DNA of 64,000 nucleotides. Source: Antilocapra americana. Its lineage: Eukaryota; Chordata; Mammalia; Artiodactyla; Antilocapridae. Location: positions 64,635,703 to 64,699,702 of the forward strand of contig ML662442.1 of the NCBI GenBank assembly GCA_007570785.1. Reading direction: 5' to 3'. This document shows positions 12,176 through 60,702 of this stretch, piece by piece; within the stretch, counting starts at the first letter, position 1, and every line of letters starts with the position of its first letter. A program made the position numbers and the translations under genes. Under the pieces are notes generated by a model that saw only the letters and a list, made by a program, of their open reading frames with translations, did no database searches and was not told the origin of the DNA.

Positions 12176-12419
12176 TTGGTCAGGTTGCAGTAACTGGGAG
12201 TGAGGAAGGAACCGGAGGAGGACAGAGCATCTCCTGAGAGAAAGCAGGCAGGTGAGTGACTTATAGCACAGTCTCCAGAAGATCTTTCTAGAATTTATAA
12301 ATCCAGTCATGTTACTCTCATGTTCAAATTCCTCAATAGCTTCTCACTGACTGCCCCAAAGGCCAGCTTTCAGCCACTCCATTGGCCCTCCCTCCACCAC
12401 CAACAGCCCATTCCCTTTA

Positions 12420-12608
12420 CAACCTGACTGCTTAAGTTTGAATCTTGCCCCTGTCACTTACGATCCTTGGCAGGTTGCTCGCCTCTCTGCAGCTATTTCT
12501 TCAAACTCGTTAAGCATAATTATCTGTGTCTCAGTGTTACTGTAAGGATTAAATAATTTGATATAAAACTCTTAGAATAGTGCCTAGCACGTAGTAAGTA
12601 CCACAGAA
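12420..12608 (+). mobile_element. MIR SINE, sense
   Basis: It retains gtttgaatcttgcccctgtc, a tctgtgtctcag core, gtaaggattaaataatttga, and the agtgcctagcacgtagtaag 3' motif. Confidence 0.75.
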
Positions 12609-12750
12609 AGGATGGTCACTACTGTTCTGTACAAGTGATGGCTCTTACTGCCATCACTGTTGTTTCCTCTTTCCCAAACTGGTATGATTTCCTTCCCTGG
12701 CATTGCACAAAGCACCATTGCATAGATCTGTTACCGAATTAGACACCAGG

Positions 12751-13535
12751 CCGCGTCTGTTGGAGCCCTTGCTGAACCAAAGCTCACACCACCCCCCGAT
12801 TGCTCAAGGAGTTCTTTCCCACTCAGGTGTGTGCTGCTAATAATGAAACTGAGTTTGGTGCAGGCAAGACAGGCTTTTACTCAATGACCAGAGAATGGAG
12901 AAGGGGTGTTCATGCCCTAAAGGTACGTTTTCCCGGAAGGGAGGGGAGTAAGGGAATTTTAAGGGTCAGGAGGCAGACAGGACATCAGGGCTCTAGGAAA
13001 GGGGTGGAGACTTCTGGAGCAGCAGGGGCATACACAGTCTTCCATGCCCCTTTGTACAAGGCACCAATTGTGCCTAGCAGAGTACAAATCCCCCTCTTCC
13101 CCCCCAGGTAGAGATGAAGCATGGTGATGAAGCAAAGGTAACTCTTTGACATCTCCAGGTTTCATCTGCACAGGTGAGATCCTGTGGTTAAGTCAGGGCC
13201 AGTTCAGAGCGGTTGATCACTTTGTGTCTCTCAAAGGACAAATCTCTCAGTAAAACTTCAAAGCATCTGCCCAACACCAAGTGCTTTTGAAACACAGAGA
13301 TGAGTCAGGGCCAGTGTCCAGCTCTCAAAGGTGGTATGGAAACACAGAGATAAATGAAGGCATGGAAAGTGGTGACATTTATCCTACTTTATCTGCCATC
13401 TTGGAGGTGGCTGGTTCAGTCTAGTTTTGCTGCAGGACTTTGTGGCATCATGTTGATAAACCACAACTAGCCTGTACAGTTAAAAAATAGTTTCTGCACC
13501 TTTGCATGGGTGACACATTGTCACTATGTACATTA
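12751..13535 (-). mobile_element. LTR-like interspersed element, copy A (probable ERV solo LTR)
   Basis: It aligns over its whole length, inverted, with 59779-60600 (copy B). Shared blocks include aaggggtgga/aaggggtggg, gaggcagacaggacatcagg-like text, agatgagtcagggccagtgt and catgggtgaca. The ~780-bp unit begins near tgttggag and ends near a gtaca or gtca, compatible with TG...CA ends, but I see no convincing target duplication. Orientation is inferred from a possible gagtaaaagcc polyadenylation-like motif on the - strand. A family name would need a library search. Confidence 0.55.
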
Positions 13536-14297
13536 ATTCTTAGGTTGCTTCTCACTATCTCATGTCTTTATCATCAACAAATTCTAGAGTTGTTGCCCTG
13601 AGTAGATCATCAACTCAGATTAGAAATTTCACCACAAATTCTTTTTTGTTTTAATTTTGTACTTCTCCACAGAATTGAAACCCAATGCATAATGCAGGCA
13701 CTCAGACATTGTTTATTGGTTGAAGGGGAAATCCTTTTTCATCCAGCTCTCTCTTCATGATGTCTTTTTATAACCGTTCTCTCCTTTTCTTCTCTCCACT
13801 GTACTGTTAGCATGTTAACATATTTTTTACATATTTCTACTGTAGCTCTTGTCCAGTTCTGTTGTAATCATTCATTTTAATGTCCACATGCTTTGTTTCT
13901 CTAGCAGGATAGGAATTGCTTTCATTTGCATCTCTGGCCTTTAGCAAAAGGATTTCACGCAGTAGCCATGTATTTAAATGAGTACTTGATAAAGAGAATA
14001 ATATACATTCTGTTAATACCGCTGTATTTGAGAGAATTGGTGAGAACAAAAAGATTGAGTGATTTCTTTGTACCTATTTCGGTTCACTAAATATCCTAAA
14101 AATAATTCAGATCCTCTAAACAAGCAGGAAACTCCAAATAAATATTCTTCTAACATAGAGGCAAAATATTCCAACAACTTTTCTTGTATATCTCCAAGCT
14201 TCATGATTTTTTAGATAAAATATAGATACGGCATTGTTCAAACTATTCTTGATAGGTTTATTACAAGAAATAAAACTTTAATTTTCATGGTTTAAGT
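13536..14297. other. ENPP1 intron 1, no recognised feature
   Basis: Ordinary intronic DNA. Confidence 0.5.
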
Positions 14298-14385
14298 TGT
14301 TGTTTTTGTTTAGTCACTAAGTTATGTCTGACTCTTTTGCAACCCCATGAACTATAGCCCTCTAGGCTCTTCTATCCATGGGATT
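14298..14385 (-). mobile_element. BovA/BovB tail fragment, antisense
   Basis: gttgtttttgtttagtcact, then gtctgactcttttgcaaccc and ctatccatgggatttt, is the reverse complement of the shared BovA/BovB 3' unit. Only about 90 bp. Confidence 0.8.
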
Positions 14386-16250
14386 TTATTACAGGGTGCT
14401 AAATAAAGATTATTTTGGCTATTTTTCCATTTCTCTATGTATTTATAGTTGACAGTAAGAGAGTTTTTGTTGTTTTTGATAGCTCCTTTAGAATCACCCT
14501 TCCATAAGTTTGTGTCACTTTATGCCATCAAGGCTTAAGAAAACCTATTAGTATTCTCTTTTGATACCTTGTTCTGTTTGCTATTCTTTACTTGTTTGTT
14601 CAAGCTCTTCTTCTGATGGCTATTTATTTTAATGGATATATATACATTTAGGTTTTTGATTTCCTAAAAAGGAAACTGACCTAGACCCTGTTGCATTTTA
14701 GACCTAATATTCTTTTACTCTTCTTTCCTTTACTCTCATTTTCTTTGGAAATGAGTTAGACCTGCTTCCTTAGTTTTCTTGCCACTCAATTTCTCTCTAG
14801 TTCTGCAGGTCCTTGACAGAAGGCATCCTGAGGACAGAGGTCATATCTCCTTTTTACAAAGTACCCAGTACTTAGTCTACAGACCAGCATATGGTCAATA
14901 TGCAGTATATTTTATTTGAGGGAATGAGTTCAGAAAACATTAAAGCCTTTACCCACCATCCCCCCTGCGCTGTTCACCCTTTCCTCCTGGCTCTGTTATC
15001 TCTTCATCTTGTTTTTTGGGAATGCCACACTACACTACATCTCTTTTCCTTTTCATATTCTTGGTTCCTGCAAAAAGCAGGCTACTCTTATTCACCTGCT
15101 GCCTCCCATATACCTTCCATCCTGAAGGCCTTGCTTTATGCTAGGTCCCCTCTACTCTGTCCTCTCTTCCCTTCCATCAGCTCTGCCTGGCAGTAACATA
15201 CCATCGTTTCCCCCTTTCAGAGCCCAGTGAGAGAGAGGCCTCTTTGGTGAAACCTTTTCTGATGTCCTTCTCACTAAACACCTTAGCCTTTCTTCTTTAA
15301 ACACTGTATAACTCTGCAACCAAATATGAGCCATTTGTGACTTTGCTTTTTCCCCAAAAGCAGAAGCTCCCTGGGGTATCTCTTACTCTCTTTTTTCAGT
15401 GCATAACATAATCTTTACATGTAGTTGGTGCTCAGTACAGATTTTGTTGGATTGTCTGGAAATGTGACATTCCAGAGAACTGCCACGGGAGCTTCATTCC
15501 ACTGAAAAATATTGAGTACTATTTGGTAGATTTTTCTGCTTCTTTTTTTTTTTTCCTAACTCATAAACTTCTGTCATTGTTCTTGGGAGTTATATGGTGT
15601 AACTACTTATATTAAGATGTCATACTATTGGAGAATGAGAAGGTGGCAAAATATTAGAACTGGGAAGATTTTTAGGGATCCAGGGAGTCCAGCCCTTTAA
15701 TTTTATAAGTGAATAAGTTGGTGTCTGGAATGTTAAAGTGACCTGCCCCAAATCTATGCATAGTTAGTTTACGGTAACATTTGGGTCTTGGATGTAATCT
15801 TTCAACCCTGTCTGTTGCTCATTCCCACAAGCTGTCACAGTGCACATGAGGATACTGTTTAGGTTTGTGTAACAAAGCTGTTAAAAGATGCATCTGATAT
15901 TAGCATATTACCTTTTATGGATTAAAAGTAGAAAATTGAATTTCTTATTAGGTTTTCCTTTCCTCTTCTTTAGTTATAAGCTGGGAAATTTCTGACTCCA
16001 TTAACCTAGGAGGGCATTGATTTGTTTGCTAATCTTAAAACTTTTGGCTGAAGTAGAACATACGTACAGAAAAGTACATGAAGCGTAAATGTGCAGTTTC
16101 AGTTTTTACAAAGTGTATACGTCTTGTGACCAGCATCCAGATCAGGAGACAAAGCAGCACCAACATGTTTAGAAGCATTTAAAGATATAAAACATTTGAA
16201 GAAATAAAAGGGCTTTGAAACTACATCATTTTCTTTTTTTCTCCTGACAG
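14386..16250. other. Last part of ENPP1 intron 1
   Basis: About 14990-15440 looks like decayed L2/MIR-type sequence (ggcctctttggtgaaacctt, tagttggtgctcagtac), at low confidence. The rest is plain intron leading to the T/C-rich acceptor tract of exon 2 (ttttctttttttctcctgac). Confidence 0.45.
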
Positions 16251-51942
<35,692 letters not shown>

Positions 51943-52177
51943 TACTTTTTTTAGTCCAAAAACACAGCAGTAAATCTTTGTGAAAGAGCCTTCTGTTTTA
52001 TACATCCTCTATTTACACTGTTGCATTGTTTGGAGACTGTTGACCAGAGTTAGAACTGGGAATCCTTTGTGATACACGACCTTCTCAGGGAAACTTGTGG
52101 CCTCCACATAACAGTAGGAAAGTGTTCCTGCTGAGTTTCACACATGTTTGAATGTGTAAGAATTGTTTAGATTTGGG

Positions 52178-52183
52178 AATAAA
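52178..52183 (+). promoter_or_regulatory. Proximal poly(A) signal AATAAA
   Basis: Canonical hexamer about 236 nt after the ENPP1 stop; a second AATAAA follows at 52281-52286. Either could make a short-UTR isoform. Confidence 0.4.
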
Positions 52184-53187
52184 GGCAGATCATACCTAAA
52201 ACTGCTCTTCTACTTCTCTTAAGGGCAGAAGGAGCTGTGAACATTCTCTGGATACCAGATGTTTGAATCATATTATCATTAATAAATTTCTATGATGCTG
52301 ACAAACACTAGACTAATGAATAGGATTGGAGTAGACCATGTTTCATTAGTTTATTCACAGGAATTTTAAAGTGATTCTGGATTCTTTTTAACTTGGATAT
52401 TCATTTATTTTCATTTTAATCAGAAAAGTTAATGGGAGCAGAAATATTTGAAGCCCTATTTTTATCTCTTCTTTACAACCCCTCAAAAGCTAACTATTTT
52501 TTAGTTGTGACTGGGTTTCTTCAGATTTAATGATTCTTTCAGGTTAAACTTTGAGGGACCATCTGTATTGAGTGTATCTACCCTTTATAAAATTTTATTC
52601 TACATTTGTACCAAAAAAGAAAAATATTCCAATCTGATCACTGATAATATAGGTTGAAAATAACTCCAATAATGGTTACTTTATACTTTTAAAAATGTGT
52701 GTTGTCTTAGTGAAACTTCATGGGGCTTGTCAACTCATGCAAGATAGCATTTTTCATCCAAATAATAGGAATATTTTCCTCTATACACAACAATCACCCT
52801 ACTAGCAACAGAGCTGTACTGTTCTTAGATGTTCATTTTGAAGTTCCATTGATTTGAAGAGAATGTATTACCATCATTTTATATCTTCTTAATACTCATG
52901 ATAAATGAACTTGATTTTCTTCACTTCATAGACTATATATACCGTTCAGTACCAACCTGTGAATGTTCAAAAGCTACATTCATTTTTTAGGCTACTTGAG
53001 TCTGATTTAAGTGTTGTATTAATACACCAAAAGTTGTATTTGTCCTTCATATTCCACTTGTTCTTCAATAGCATAGGGGCCCCAAAACCTTTAGATAATA
53101 CAGTTTCCATCTGAAAATTATTTACTAATTTAGAAAGTTTCATTGATTTTATTTTAGTTCCACAGATCTCTGAGGTTCTATACATTT

Positions 53188-53200
53188 CCCCCCCCCCCCC
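53188..53200 (+). repeat. C13 homopolymer
   Basis: Thirteen consecutive C bases within the putative 3' UTR; prone to length variation. Confidence 0.9.
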
Positions 53201-53214
53201 AGTCTTTTTTCTCT

Positions 53215-54200
53215 GTTGTTCATATTGGGTAATTTCTATTGTTCTGTCTTCAACTTCACAGATTCTTTCCTCTAATTCATTTTGCTGTTGAGCCCATTCA
53301 TTGATTTTTATATTTCAGTTATTGCAGATTTTTTGTTTCTAAAATTTCCATTTGATTCTTCTTTGTAGCTTTTATTTCCTTGCTGAGAATTTTTATCTCT
53401 TTGCTAAGACTTTCCAGTTTTGCATTTGTTTCTAACATTTTCATAATTGTCTATTGAAGCATTATGATGGATGTTGTAAAATCCTTGTCAGATAATTCCT
53501 ACATGTGTTGTCTTTACGTTGGCATCTTATCTTTTTTCATTCAAAAATATTTTTCTGGGTCTTGTTGTAATGAATGATTTTCAGCTGAAACCTGGATATT
53601 TTAGGGATTATGTTTGAGACTGTGGATCTCATTTACACTTTCTGCTTTAGCTGACTTTAGCAGGGGCACTGGGGGCACTATTCTATTAATGCCAGTTGTG
53701 TTAGAGTCCAGGATTTTTTACCCTCTATTGACACTTGGAGTGAAGAGAAACCCTTGTTGCTGGAGAGAGTGGGAATTCAATACCTTACTCTGTCTCCATT
53801 GATGCCTCCCTGCCTGGGATGTGCTAGGTTCCTAATTAGTGCTCCCATGTGGTCTGCACTGATGCTGTGGACAGGGGTGGCAAGGAAAGGGAAGGTTTTT
53901 TTCTTTTTTTTTTTTTAGTCACTAGTGGGAATAAAATTACCAGTTTCCTACTCAGCCTTCTCTGATGCTACTCTGGCAGAGAACTTGGGGCAACTCTTCA
54001 CAGCCTGGCAAGCCCCTGTCTTTCCTGGCATGGCGATGTTTAGTTGGAGTGGAGTGGTTATTGTTTTCTTTCTTGCTAGCCCACTCCTCTTCTGGCCCTT
54101 TGGCTATCTCCTTTCTAGAGGCCTCTTTTTGTCCTTACTTATTGGAATTTCCAGGTTGCTGACTTTTTCAGCAACAAGTCTGGGATATATGAACTAAAAG
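53215..54200. mobile_element. Old interspersed repeat, probably L1M 5'-region type
   Basis: Text such as aaatttccatttgattcttc, ccttgtcagataattcctac, gaaacctggatattttaggg and ttctgctttagctgacttta resembles an old mammalian L1-associated segment that I recall. Orientation and subfamily are uncertain. Small reading frames here are not genes. Confidence 0.45.
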
Positions 54201-55088
54201 AAAACCCAGGGGAACTCATTGCAGTGTTGCTCCTTGGGTTTTGAGGTCCCTAGCCTGTCTGCCTTCTCCTCTCCACCTTTTAGAATCTTCCTATGTTTTT
54301 TTAATATATAATAACAAAGCTTTTTATCTGCACTTTGCAGAAGGATATCTACTTCTTTATAGAAGTATCTTACTGATTTTTATATATTCTTCAAAACACA
54401 TGCAGACACAGTTGCCTGTACATAGAACATTTTAGCAGATCTTAATTAAGTGGATAGACTCCAGACACCAGGAATAACAGAAAAAACAAGTTACAGTCTT
54501 TTTAGTCTTGAAGAAAGGGAGGAGACATAAGAAGTGTAAATGATCCCAAAAGTGTGGTAAACGTTATAATGGAGCCATGGGCAGAGTGCCAGGGAGCAGG
54601 AAGGAGGCCCTGGGTGCTGCTTGGCAATGAGAGTGGTGATTTACCAGAAGTGGTGATGACTGGGCTAGAATTTGAAGGATGAATTTTAGCTCTTTAGGTG
54701 AATTGGTAAGGAAAGGGCATTTTAGCCTCCCTTGGATGCATACATTTTGGGCATTTTTCCATTTACTGCTACTTATGATATTTTCTACAAATGTCATTGT
54801 GACCAGTTTACAATATGCAACTATTTCATTTTTCTTTTGTTGACTTCCTGTTCTTAAAGGAAATGCAGAATATAAATTCTGTGCTGACTCTTTAAAGGGA
54901 AAGGCATGCACATCTGTTCCTACTTAGTTTTCAGTTGCTCTTATACAGCATTCTTTTTTTTCCCCCTCTTGTCTTGAAAGAGACCCTTTCTTTTACTCTT
55001 TAATCAACTTAAAACATATGATTAGTCTCCAGTTTGAATGCTAAATTCACATGATCATGTATGGAAATGTGTTTATCTTACTTTTCTC

Positions 55089-55094
55089 AATAAA
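55089..55094 (+). promoter_or_regulatory. Candidate distal poly(A) signal AATAAA
   Basis: Canonical hexamer followed within about 20-50 nt by T-rich sequence (cattctttcctttc, then acttttatttatccc), as expected for a cleavage site. It would give a 3' UTR of about 3.2 kb. Confidence 0.45.
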
Positions 55095-56330
55095 GGCCAT
55101 TCTTTCCTTTCAAATGAATAGCAAAACTTTTATTTATCCCTAATTTTATTGCCCTGTCTCTAGTCAGCACTTCTTAAATGAGGTAAGTAACTCTTAAGTG
55201 CAAAATTTTCTATTTGGTTAGTCTAGTGATGGCAGAGCAGAAAATCAGGTGAAACCTAAAAATATTTCCAGCAATCACAGAAAAGAGGGCAAGCCTTAGG
55301 GAGAATAAGGTGAATGTTCAGGTTCCAGTGGGATAAGGAGATCCATAGGACAGTTGGGCTGTGTTTAAGGAGATAAGACAGACCAAACTGGGAGAGAGCT
55401 GAACCACCGAGTCCCGCAGGAGGCTCTGACCCCCTCTTGACTGTTGTGTGCCATTAGCTGCAGTAACTGTCCCGCCCGGATCTGTGGGTACGTATTTATC
55501 TATAATTGAAACTGTTGAACTTTGAAACTAAATGTGACCACATTTCCTACTGAAGCCTAGCACAGGAATTTGGTATGTGGGTGCTTTTATAAGCACCAAG
55601 TAAATTTTTATGACTATAGTTCAAGGGCATTTTCCCTGATTTTTTGGCCAGTCTAAATATTGTAAGATAGAAAAAAACTCGATAGAATAAGTGTCTCCAA
55701 GCTAAGAAATGTGGATTTACAAATAAAAGTTGTGTATCCAGAAGACTGGCTGCTTTCCTGTGTGGATGTGTTTGTGGGCGGTAGGGGCAGAGAATGGGTG
55801 GGACTATATCTCCAGGGACTGCTACCGAGTACAAGGGTTGTAGACAATTAACCACAGCTGTGTTGTCCAAAGGAGAGAAAAGATCCAAAGCTCATTTCAG
55901 GTTCACAAAGTGAACAGCCATTTCTGATGTGTGACTGATTATTCTTGTTTTTTTTGTATTTTAATTATATTAAGCTATACTTCAAAGTAAAAACAAGTAA
56001 CATATATAAATGCAAGGCATATAGAAATATCTTTCCAGTATTTAAAATGATCTGAAACCAACTTGTAACATATAAATTTTTTCAACATGAAATTTTCTAT
56101 TTATCTTCTCCATAATATATAGTGACTGGAAAAGAAATAGATGTTTACTGGAAATCATATGTATACCAGGAACCATAGATGTATAAAATATATTTAGTCT
56201 ACTAGGAATGGGTATTACACCTATGGAATGGTAAAAGGAAACAATATAACCCTACCCCTATGCAATTGTTTTAAATTTAACTTCATACTTGCCCCCAAGC
56301 ACTCAATTCAAGGGACAATTTGAGGATTTT

Positions 56331-56367
56331 AATAAAAATATATAACATTTTTTTTGAAGTTAATAAA
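56331..56367 (+). promoter_or_regulatory. Two AATAAA hexamers, candidate last poly(A) site
   Basis: AATAAA at 56331-56336 and again at 56362-56367. They lie just before an antisense L1-BT insertion, and total 3' UTR length would be near that recalled for human ENPP1. Confidence 0.4.
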
Positions 56368-56385
56368 AATACTTTATTCAATCAA

Positions 56386-56489
56386 ATTCTGAAAGCAGCT
56401 GCAACCCTGTAACAGCAGCCAAAGCAGGGCACTCTGATTTTTCTTTTTTTCTTTTTTTTTTTACTGTGTGTGATTGTCTTTTATATATA
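56386..56489. other. Sequence between the last poly(A) signals and the L1-BT
   Basis: T-rich with a TA stretch. It includes the left side of a possible L1-BT target duplication. Confidence 0.5.
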
Positions 56490-57013
56490 TATATTTTTTT
56501 GTTTTTATTTTTAAATTCTCTTTATTGTGTTGGTTCTGCCATACAATGACATGAAACCTCCATGGGTCTACATATGCTCCCCCTCCAGGACCCCCCTCCC
56601 TCCTCCCTCCCCCCGGGACATCTCAGTGCACCAGCCCCGAGCATCAATCCTGGGCTGGTGATTGATTTCACATATGGTAATTTTTCCCATATCATCCCAC
56701 CCTTTCCCTCTTCCACAGAGTCCACGAGTCTGTTCTATACATCTGTGTTCCTTTTGCTGTCTCGCATGCAGGGTTCTCGTTACCATCTTTCTAAATTCCA
56801 TATATATGCGTTAGTATACTGTGTTGTTGTTTTTCCTTCTGGCTTACTTCACTCTGGATAATAGGCTCCAGTTCCCTCTACCTGAGTAGAACTGATTCAA
56901 ATGAATTTTTTTTTTAATGCTGAGTAATATTCCATTGTGTATATGTACCACAGCTTTCTTATCCATTCGTCAGTTGATGGGCATCTAGGTTGCTTCCCAA
57001 TATTCATCGCCAC
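56490..57013 (-). mobile_element. 5'-truncated L1-BT 3' end, antisense, downstream of ENPP1
   Basis: Starts in T-rich tail sequence, then tattgtgttggttctgccat, the C-rich block, gtccacgagtctgttctata and, further 5' in the L1, ggcttacttcactctggata and ccattcgtcagttgatgggc. Possible decayed target duplication: attgtcttttatata near 56473 and attgtttatata at 57014-57025. Confidence 0.9.
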
Positions 57014-57742
57014 ATTGTTTATATAACATTATTTTTAAAACTCATATTCAATTTCACTATATATCAGAAATTCAGAACTCAGAATAGACTTCAGCTTTCA
57101 CAGAACAGAGATACGAAACAATTTAATAAATATAAAGGAAATGAGATTTTTACATCTTTTGATAATTTTGTCCAATGATGTCCAGGTATTTTTCACTATC
57201 AAAGATCGTTTATGCCTACACTTAAATGTAGTGGTTTTGGGTTTAAATAAAGGAAGAAAAACAGAGGTCTCAATGGAACGTTTATAAGCTAATGAAAGCT
57301 TGAAATGATTTTAAATAAATGAGAACAAAATAATCTCAGTTCAATGAATAGATCTCATTGCTCCAATTTTTACAATTAAAAAAATCTCAGATAAAACCTA
57401 CAGTTTTGAGTTCTCTGTCATAAACTATTCTACAACTTGACACAATGTCACTGTCTTGAGTTACTCAATTTTGTTAAGGTCCAAACAGAAACAAGCTGGT
57501 AAATCTATGGGGCTTTTGTGTACTATCTTGTTTTTAAGGTAACACCACTGATTAACTCAGTAGCACGCTTTAAGACTGCAACTAGGTTAGATTCAATTAA
57601 AGCAAAACTGACAATAAGTTTCAAAGCTATGCTTACTCTGTTAAGGAATTAGGCATTAGGGATAAATTGGGGAACAGGGCAGATGGGATGCCTGTCCCCT
57701 TCTTTGTAGAAGAACTTACTTAAGTTCTAGCCCAAGGCACAT

Positions 57743-57933
57743 TGGGGCTTCCCTGGTGGCTCTGCAATGCAGGAGATGTGGGTCCGATCCCTAGGTCAGG
57801 GAGATCCCCTGGAGAAGGGAATGGCTACCCACACTTCTGGTATCCTTGCCTGGATAATTCCATAGACAAAGGCTACAGTCCACGGGGTGGGTCACAAAGA
57901 GTCAGACACGACTGAACCACTAACACTTCACTT
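57743..57933 (+). mobile_element. Bov-tA SINE, sense, with internal deletion in the head
   Basis: ggggcttccctggtggctct jumps straight to gcaatgcaggaga, lacking about 20 bases between the A box and that point. Flanks ccaaggcacat (57732-57742) and ccaaggcagat (57934-57944) match at 10 of 11. Confidence 0.92.
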
Positions 57934-58698
57934 CCAAGGCAGATATCCTTATGAGTCCTCTTCTCTATTCCCCTAAGAGATTGCTCATGTGATCATACCC
58001 TCCTAGACCTGGGAGACTATAGACAGCACCTCCCCTCAAGACTAGACATTCTTGCGTAGTTGTCCCAACTGCCTGTGTTCCATGACCTGAGCACAATGTT
58101 GCTTGATGGTATTGAGACCTAAGAGATTGTCCCCAAACTCCTTAACCCACTCCCATGCTAGATCTAAGTACATGGCTTGCTAAAGGCAGTCCGCAACCAT
58201 AAAAGAAAATAAAATAGTTTCAGGGTAATGTGGTTATAGGTATAAGAGGATTTTTAGTTTCCATTTGAGGTTTCCAGGGAAGACCTGGCAGGATTGTCTC
58301 CTAAAGAGGAAAATTACCACAAGCTGTGTAAGGAAAACGAGAAGTCCCAAGAAGCTACGTCGTCTATACTTCTCTCAGCCTGTGATCTCCTGTTAACTTT
58401 GCTGACTGTATCCTTTGAGCTTATTCCAGAATACTGTAACTTTGATAAGATGTGTGTTGAGTGAAATTGAGTTTGCTGTTTCACCAGGAGTACAACTCAG
58501 TATTGTGGGATATTACCCCCTCTCCCCTGTTCCCGCCACTGTAGTTTGAATTGTCAACAAAAAATTAATCAAAGAACTGGGAAGTTTTAACCAAGTCAAA
58601 TTCGAGGATTATAACCCAGGAAGAGCATCTCAGAAAGCTCTAAGAACTATTCTGCCCATTAGAAGTCAAGGCACAGTTTACACAAGTTTTTTGAGGCA

Positions 58699-58876
58699 TA
58701 GTGCAAGTTGCTCAGTCGTGTTCGACTCTTTGCGACCCCATGGACTATGGAATTCTCCAGAGTACTGGAGTGGGTAGCCTTTCCCTTCTCCAGGGGATCT
58801 TCCCAACCCAGGGATTGAACCCAGATCTCCCACATTGCAGGTGGATTCTTTACCAGCTGAGCCACAAGGGAAGCCC
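58699..58876 (-). mobile_element. Bov-tA SINE, antisense, 8-bp target duplication
   Basis: From agtgcaagttgctcagtcgt to gagccacaagggaagccc, flanked by ttgaggca at 58691-58698 and 58877-58884. The body lacks part of the gcctgg...gctacag segment. Confidence 0.92.
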
Positions 58877-59778
58877 TTGAGGCAGAAGGCTGTATATTAA
58901 ATGATGCATTATTGATTATATAAACCAGATTTCAGCACCATGATGGTGGGTCATGTGATCTTTTACAAAATCAAAAATAGTAACTTCTAAGGAGTTATCT
59001 TGTTGGCACTAGGAGAATGTTGCTGTTTATGGTTGAATAGGTATTCCTGCTGATGGGGAAGTTTGGTCAATTCATAATGCAGCTACACAATGCACAGTGC
59101 AGGGAGAGGGGAGGCCAAAGAAGAATTTTTATGTTAACAATTTTCTTATCTTGCCATAAACATGAATTTCATTTCACATAACTCTCATTTGGTATTTAGC
59201 ATGTATTTCTTAAGTTGATAGATGATTTTCATGTATTTATTGTCTTGTCTCCAAAGTTATTTCTCACTGAGAACAGAAATAATCTTTATATTCTCTGTTT
59301 CTAGCACAGCACCTTGCATGCAGTAGCTGTTCAATTTAAAAAATGACCAAGTGAATAAAAACCAGTGAGATGATCCTAGCAAAGCATCCCTTTAAGATTG
59401 CCAAGGCATCACAGGTTACAGAAATGCAGCTGAAGGACAAGCACACTGAAATGAATAATTCTTTGCATCTATATTTTTAAGTTCCAGATGGAATTTTCAA
59501 TGGAATATTTTTTAAAAAGAGTTCATTTATAGATACATTTCTAGTGCACAAAGCAGATTTTTTTTAAAGTAATAAGAGATCAAGAATGCCTTTTAAGGAC
59601 CATTCACAGTTGTTTCATTGACTATATCCTGTGGAAAGTATGATGCCTGATGAACTGAAAGCACAAGAGGGAATTTTTCAGAGTTTTGACATGTCAAAAG
59701 AAAACTCCTCCACAAAGCATTTAGTGTTTCTCCAGTAACAAGCTGTTGTCATAAACATTCACTGGCAAAGGTGGAGAT

Positions 59779-60600
59779 GCATGACAATGTCACCCATGCT
59801 ATGTAGCCCACGCCCCAGGAGCAAAAAATTTTTTTTTAACTATACAAGTTACTTGTGTTTTTATCAACAGGATACCACAAAGGCCTGGGGCAAAATCAAA
59901 CTGAACTGGCTTAATCCAAGACAGTGGACAAAGAAAGCTAAAGGTCACTATTTTCCTTGCCTTGATTTCTCTCTGTTTCCATACCAACCCCTCAAAGCTG
60001 ATGGACACTGGCCCTGACTCATTTCTGTGTTTGTTTCAAAAGTACCTGGTGTTGAGCAGAGATGCTTTGCAGCTGTACTGGGAGAGACACCTGCTTTGAG
60101 AGAGACACAGCAATCAGCTGCCCCCAACTGGGGCTCTTACTTGACCACAGAACCATGTCTGCACAGATGATACCTGGGGGATTATAGAGTATCTGCTTTA
60201 CCACCATGCTAAGATCTCCCCCCAAGGAGGGATTTGCACTATGCTTGGCACAGTTGGTCCTGTGTGCAAAGGAGCTTGGAAGACTGCACGTGCCTGGGCT
60301 GCCCCTTGAAATTCCCACCCCTTTCCTGGAGCCCTGCTGACCTGTCTGCCTCTTGATCCTTAAAATTCTCTTATTCCCTTCCCCTGGGGAAATGTTGCTT
60401 TTGGTGCTCAAGTGCCTCTTCTCTATTTTCTGGCCATTTGACTTTTCCTTCAATGGCTTGGTGTAAGTCTATCTCACTTGCTCCAAACTCTGTTTCACAA
60501 TTATTGGCAGTGCAAACCTGAATGAGAAAGAACCTCCTGACTGACCTCAGGATGGGGTTGAGGGTGAAGGGAGTTCAGTTCAGGTAGGGCTCCAAGACGG
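59779..60600 (+). mobile_element. LTR-like interspersed element, copy B (inverted relative to copy A)
   Basis: The reverse complement aligns along its length with 12751-13535. Shared landmarks on this strand include tgactcatttctgtg, acctgtctgcctcttgatcc, cacccctttcctggagccct and, at the right end, gggctccaa. Copies differ at many sites with small indels, so both are old. A 144-codon frame on the - strand at 60019-60453 is an accident of this repeat. Confidence 0.55.
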
Positions 60601-60702
60601 ACCCTCACATCTGATCTAGTTCTCATGTTCATCAACTCTAGTAACACCTTCTGCAGTGGGGGGAAACAGATCAGCCTGGAAGGAAGGAAGGAGGTGGTAA
60701 CA

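Larger units (their letters stand above)
51943..56385 (+). other. ENPP1: Probable ENPP1 3' UTR (end uncertain)
   Basis: It follows the ENPP1 stop with no intervening gene. Human ENPP1 has a long 3' UTR (several kb), and AATAAA signals occur at 52178, 52281, 55089, 56331 and 56362, so alternative ends are plausible. The stretch contains a run of 13 C at 53188-53200 and an old repeat at about 53215-54200. The last signal pair would give a UTR of about 4.4 kb. Without transcript data the end cannot be fixed. Confidence 0.55.
57026..59778. other. Downstream intergenic DNA
   Basis: Two Bov-tAs of opposite orientation sit here. The moderately GC stretches 57930-58690 are unidentified and may be an old LTR. 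No supported gene. Confidence 0.5.

Noticed and set aside
12800..13111. 103-codon frame on the + strand
   Set aside because: It falls inside the LTR-like copy A, with no splice sites in ENPP1 frame and no recognised domain.
60019..60453. 144-codon frame on the - strand
   Set aside because: It lies wholly inside the LTR-like copy B, has no start context or known domain, and is broken in copy A.
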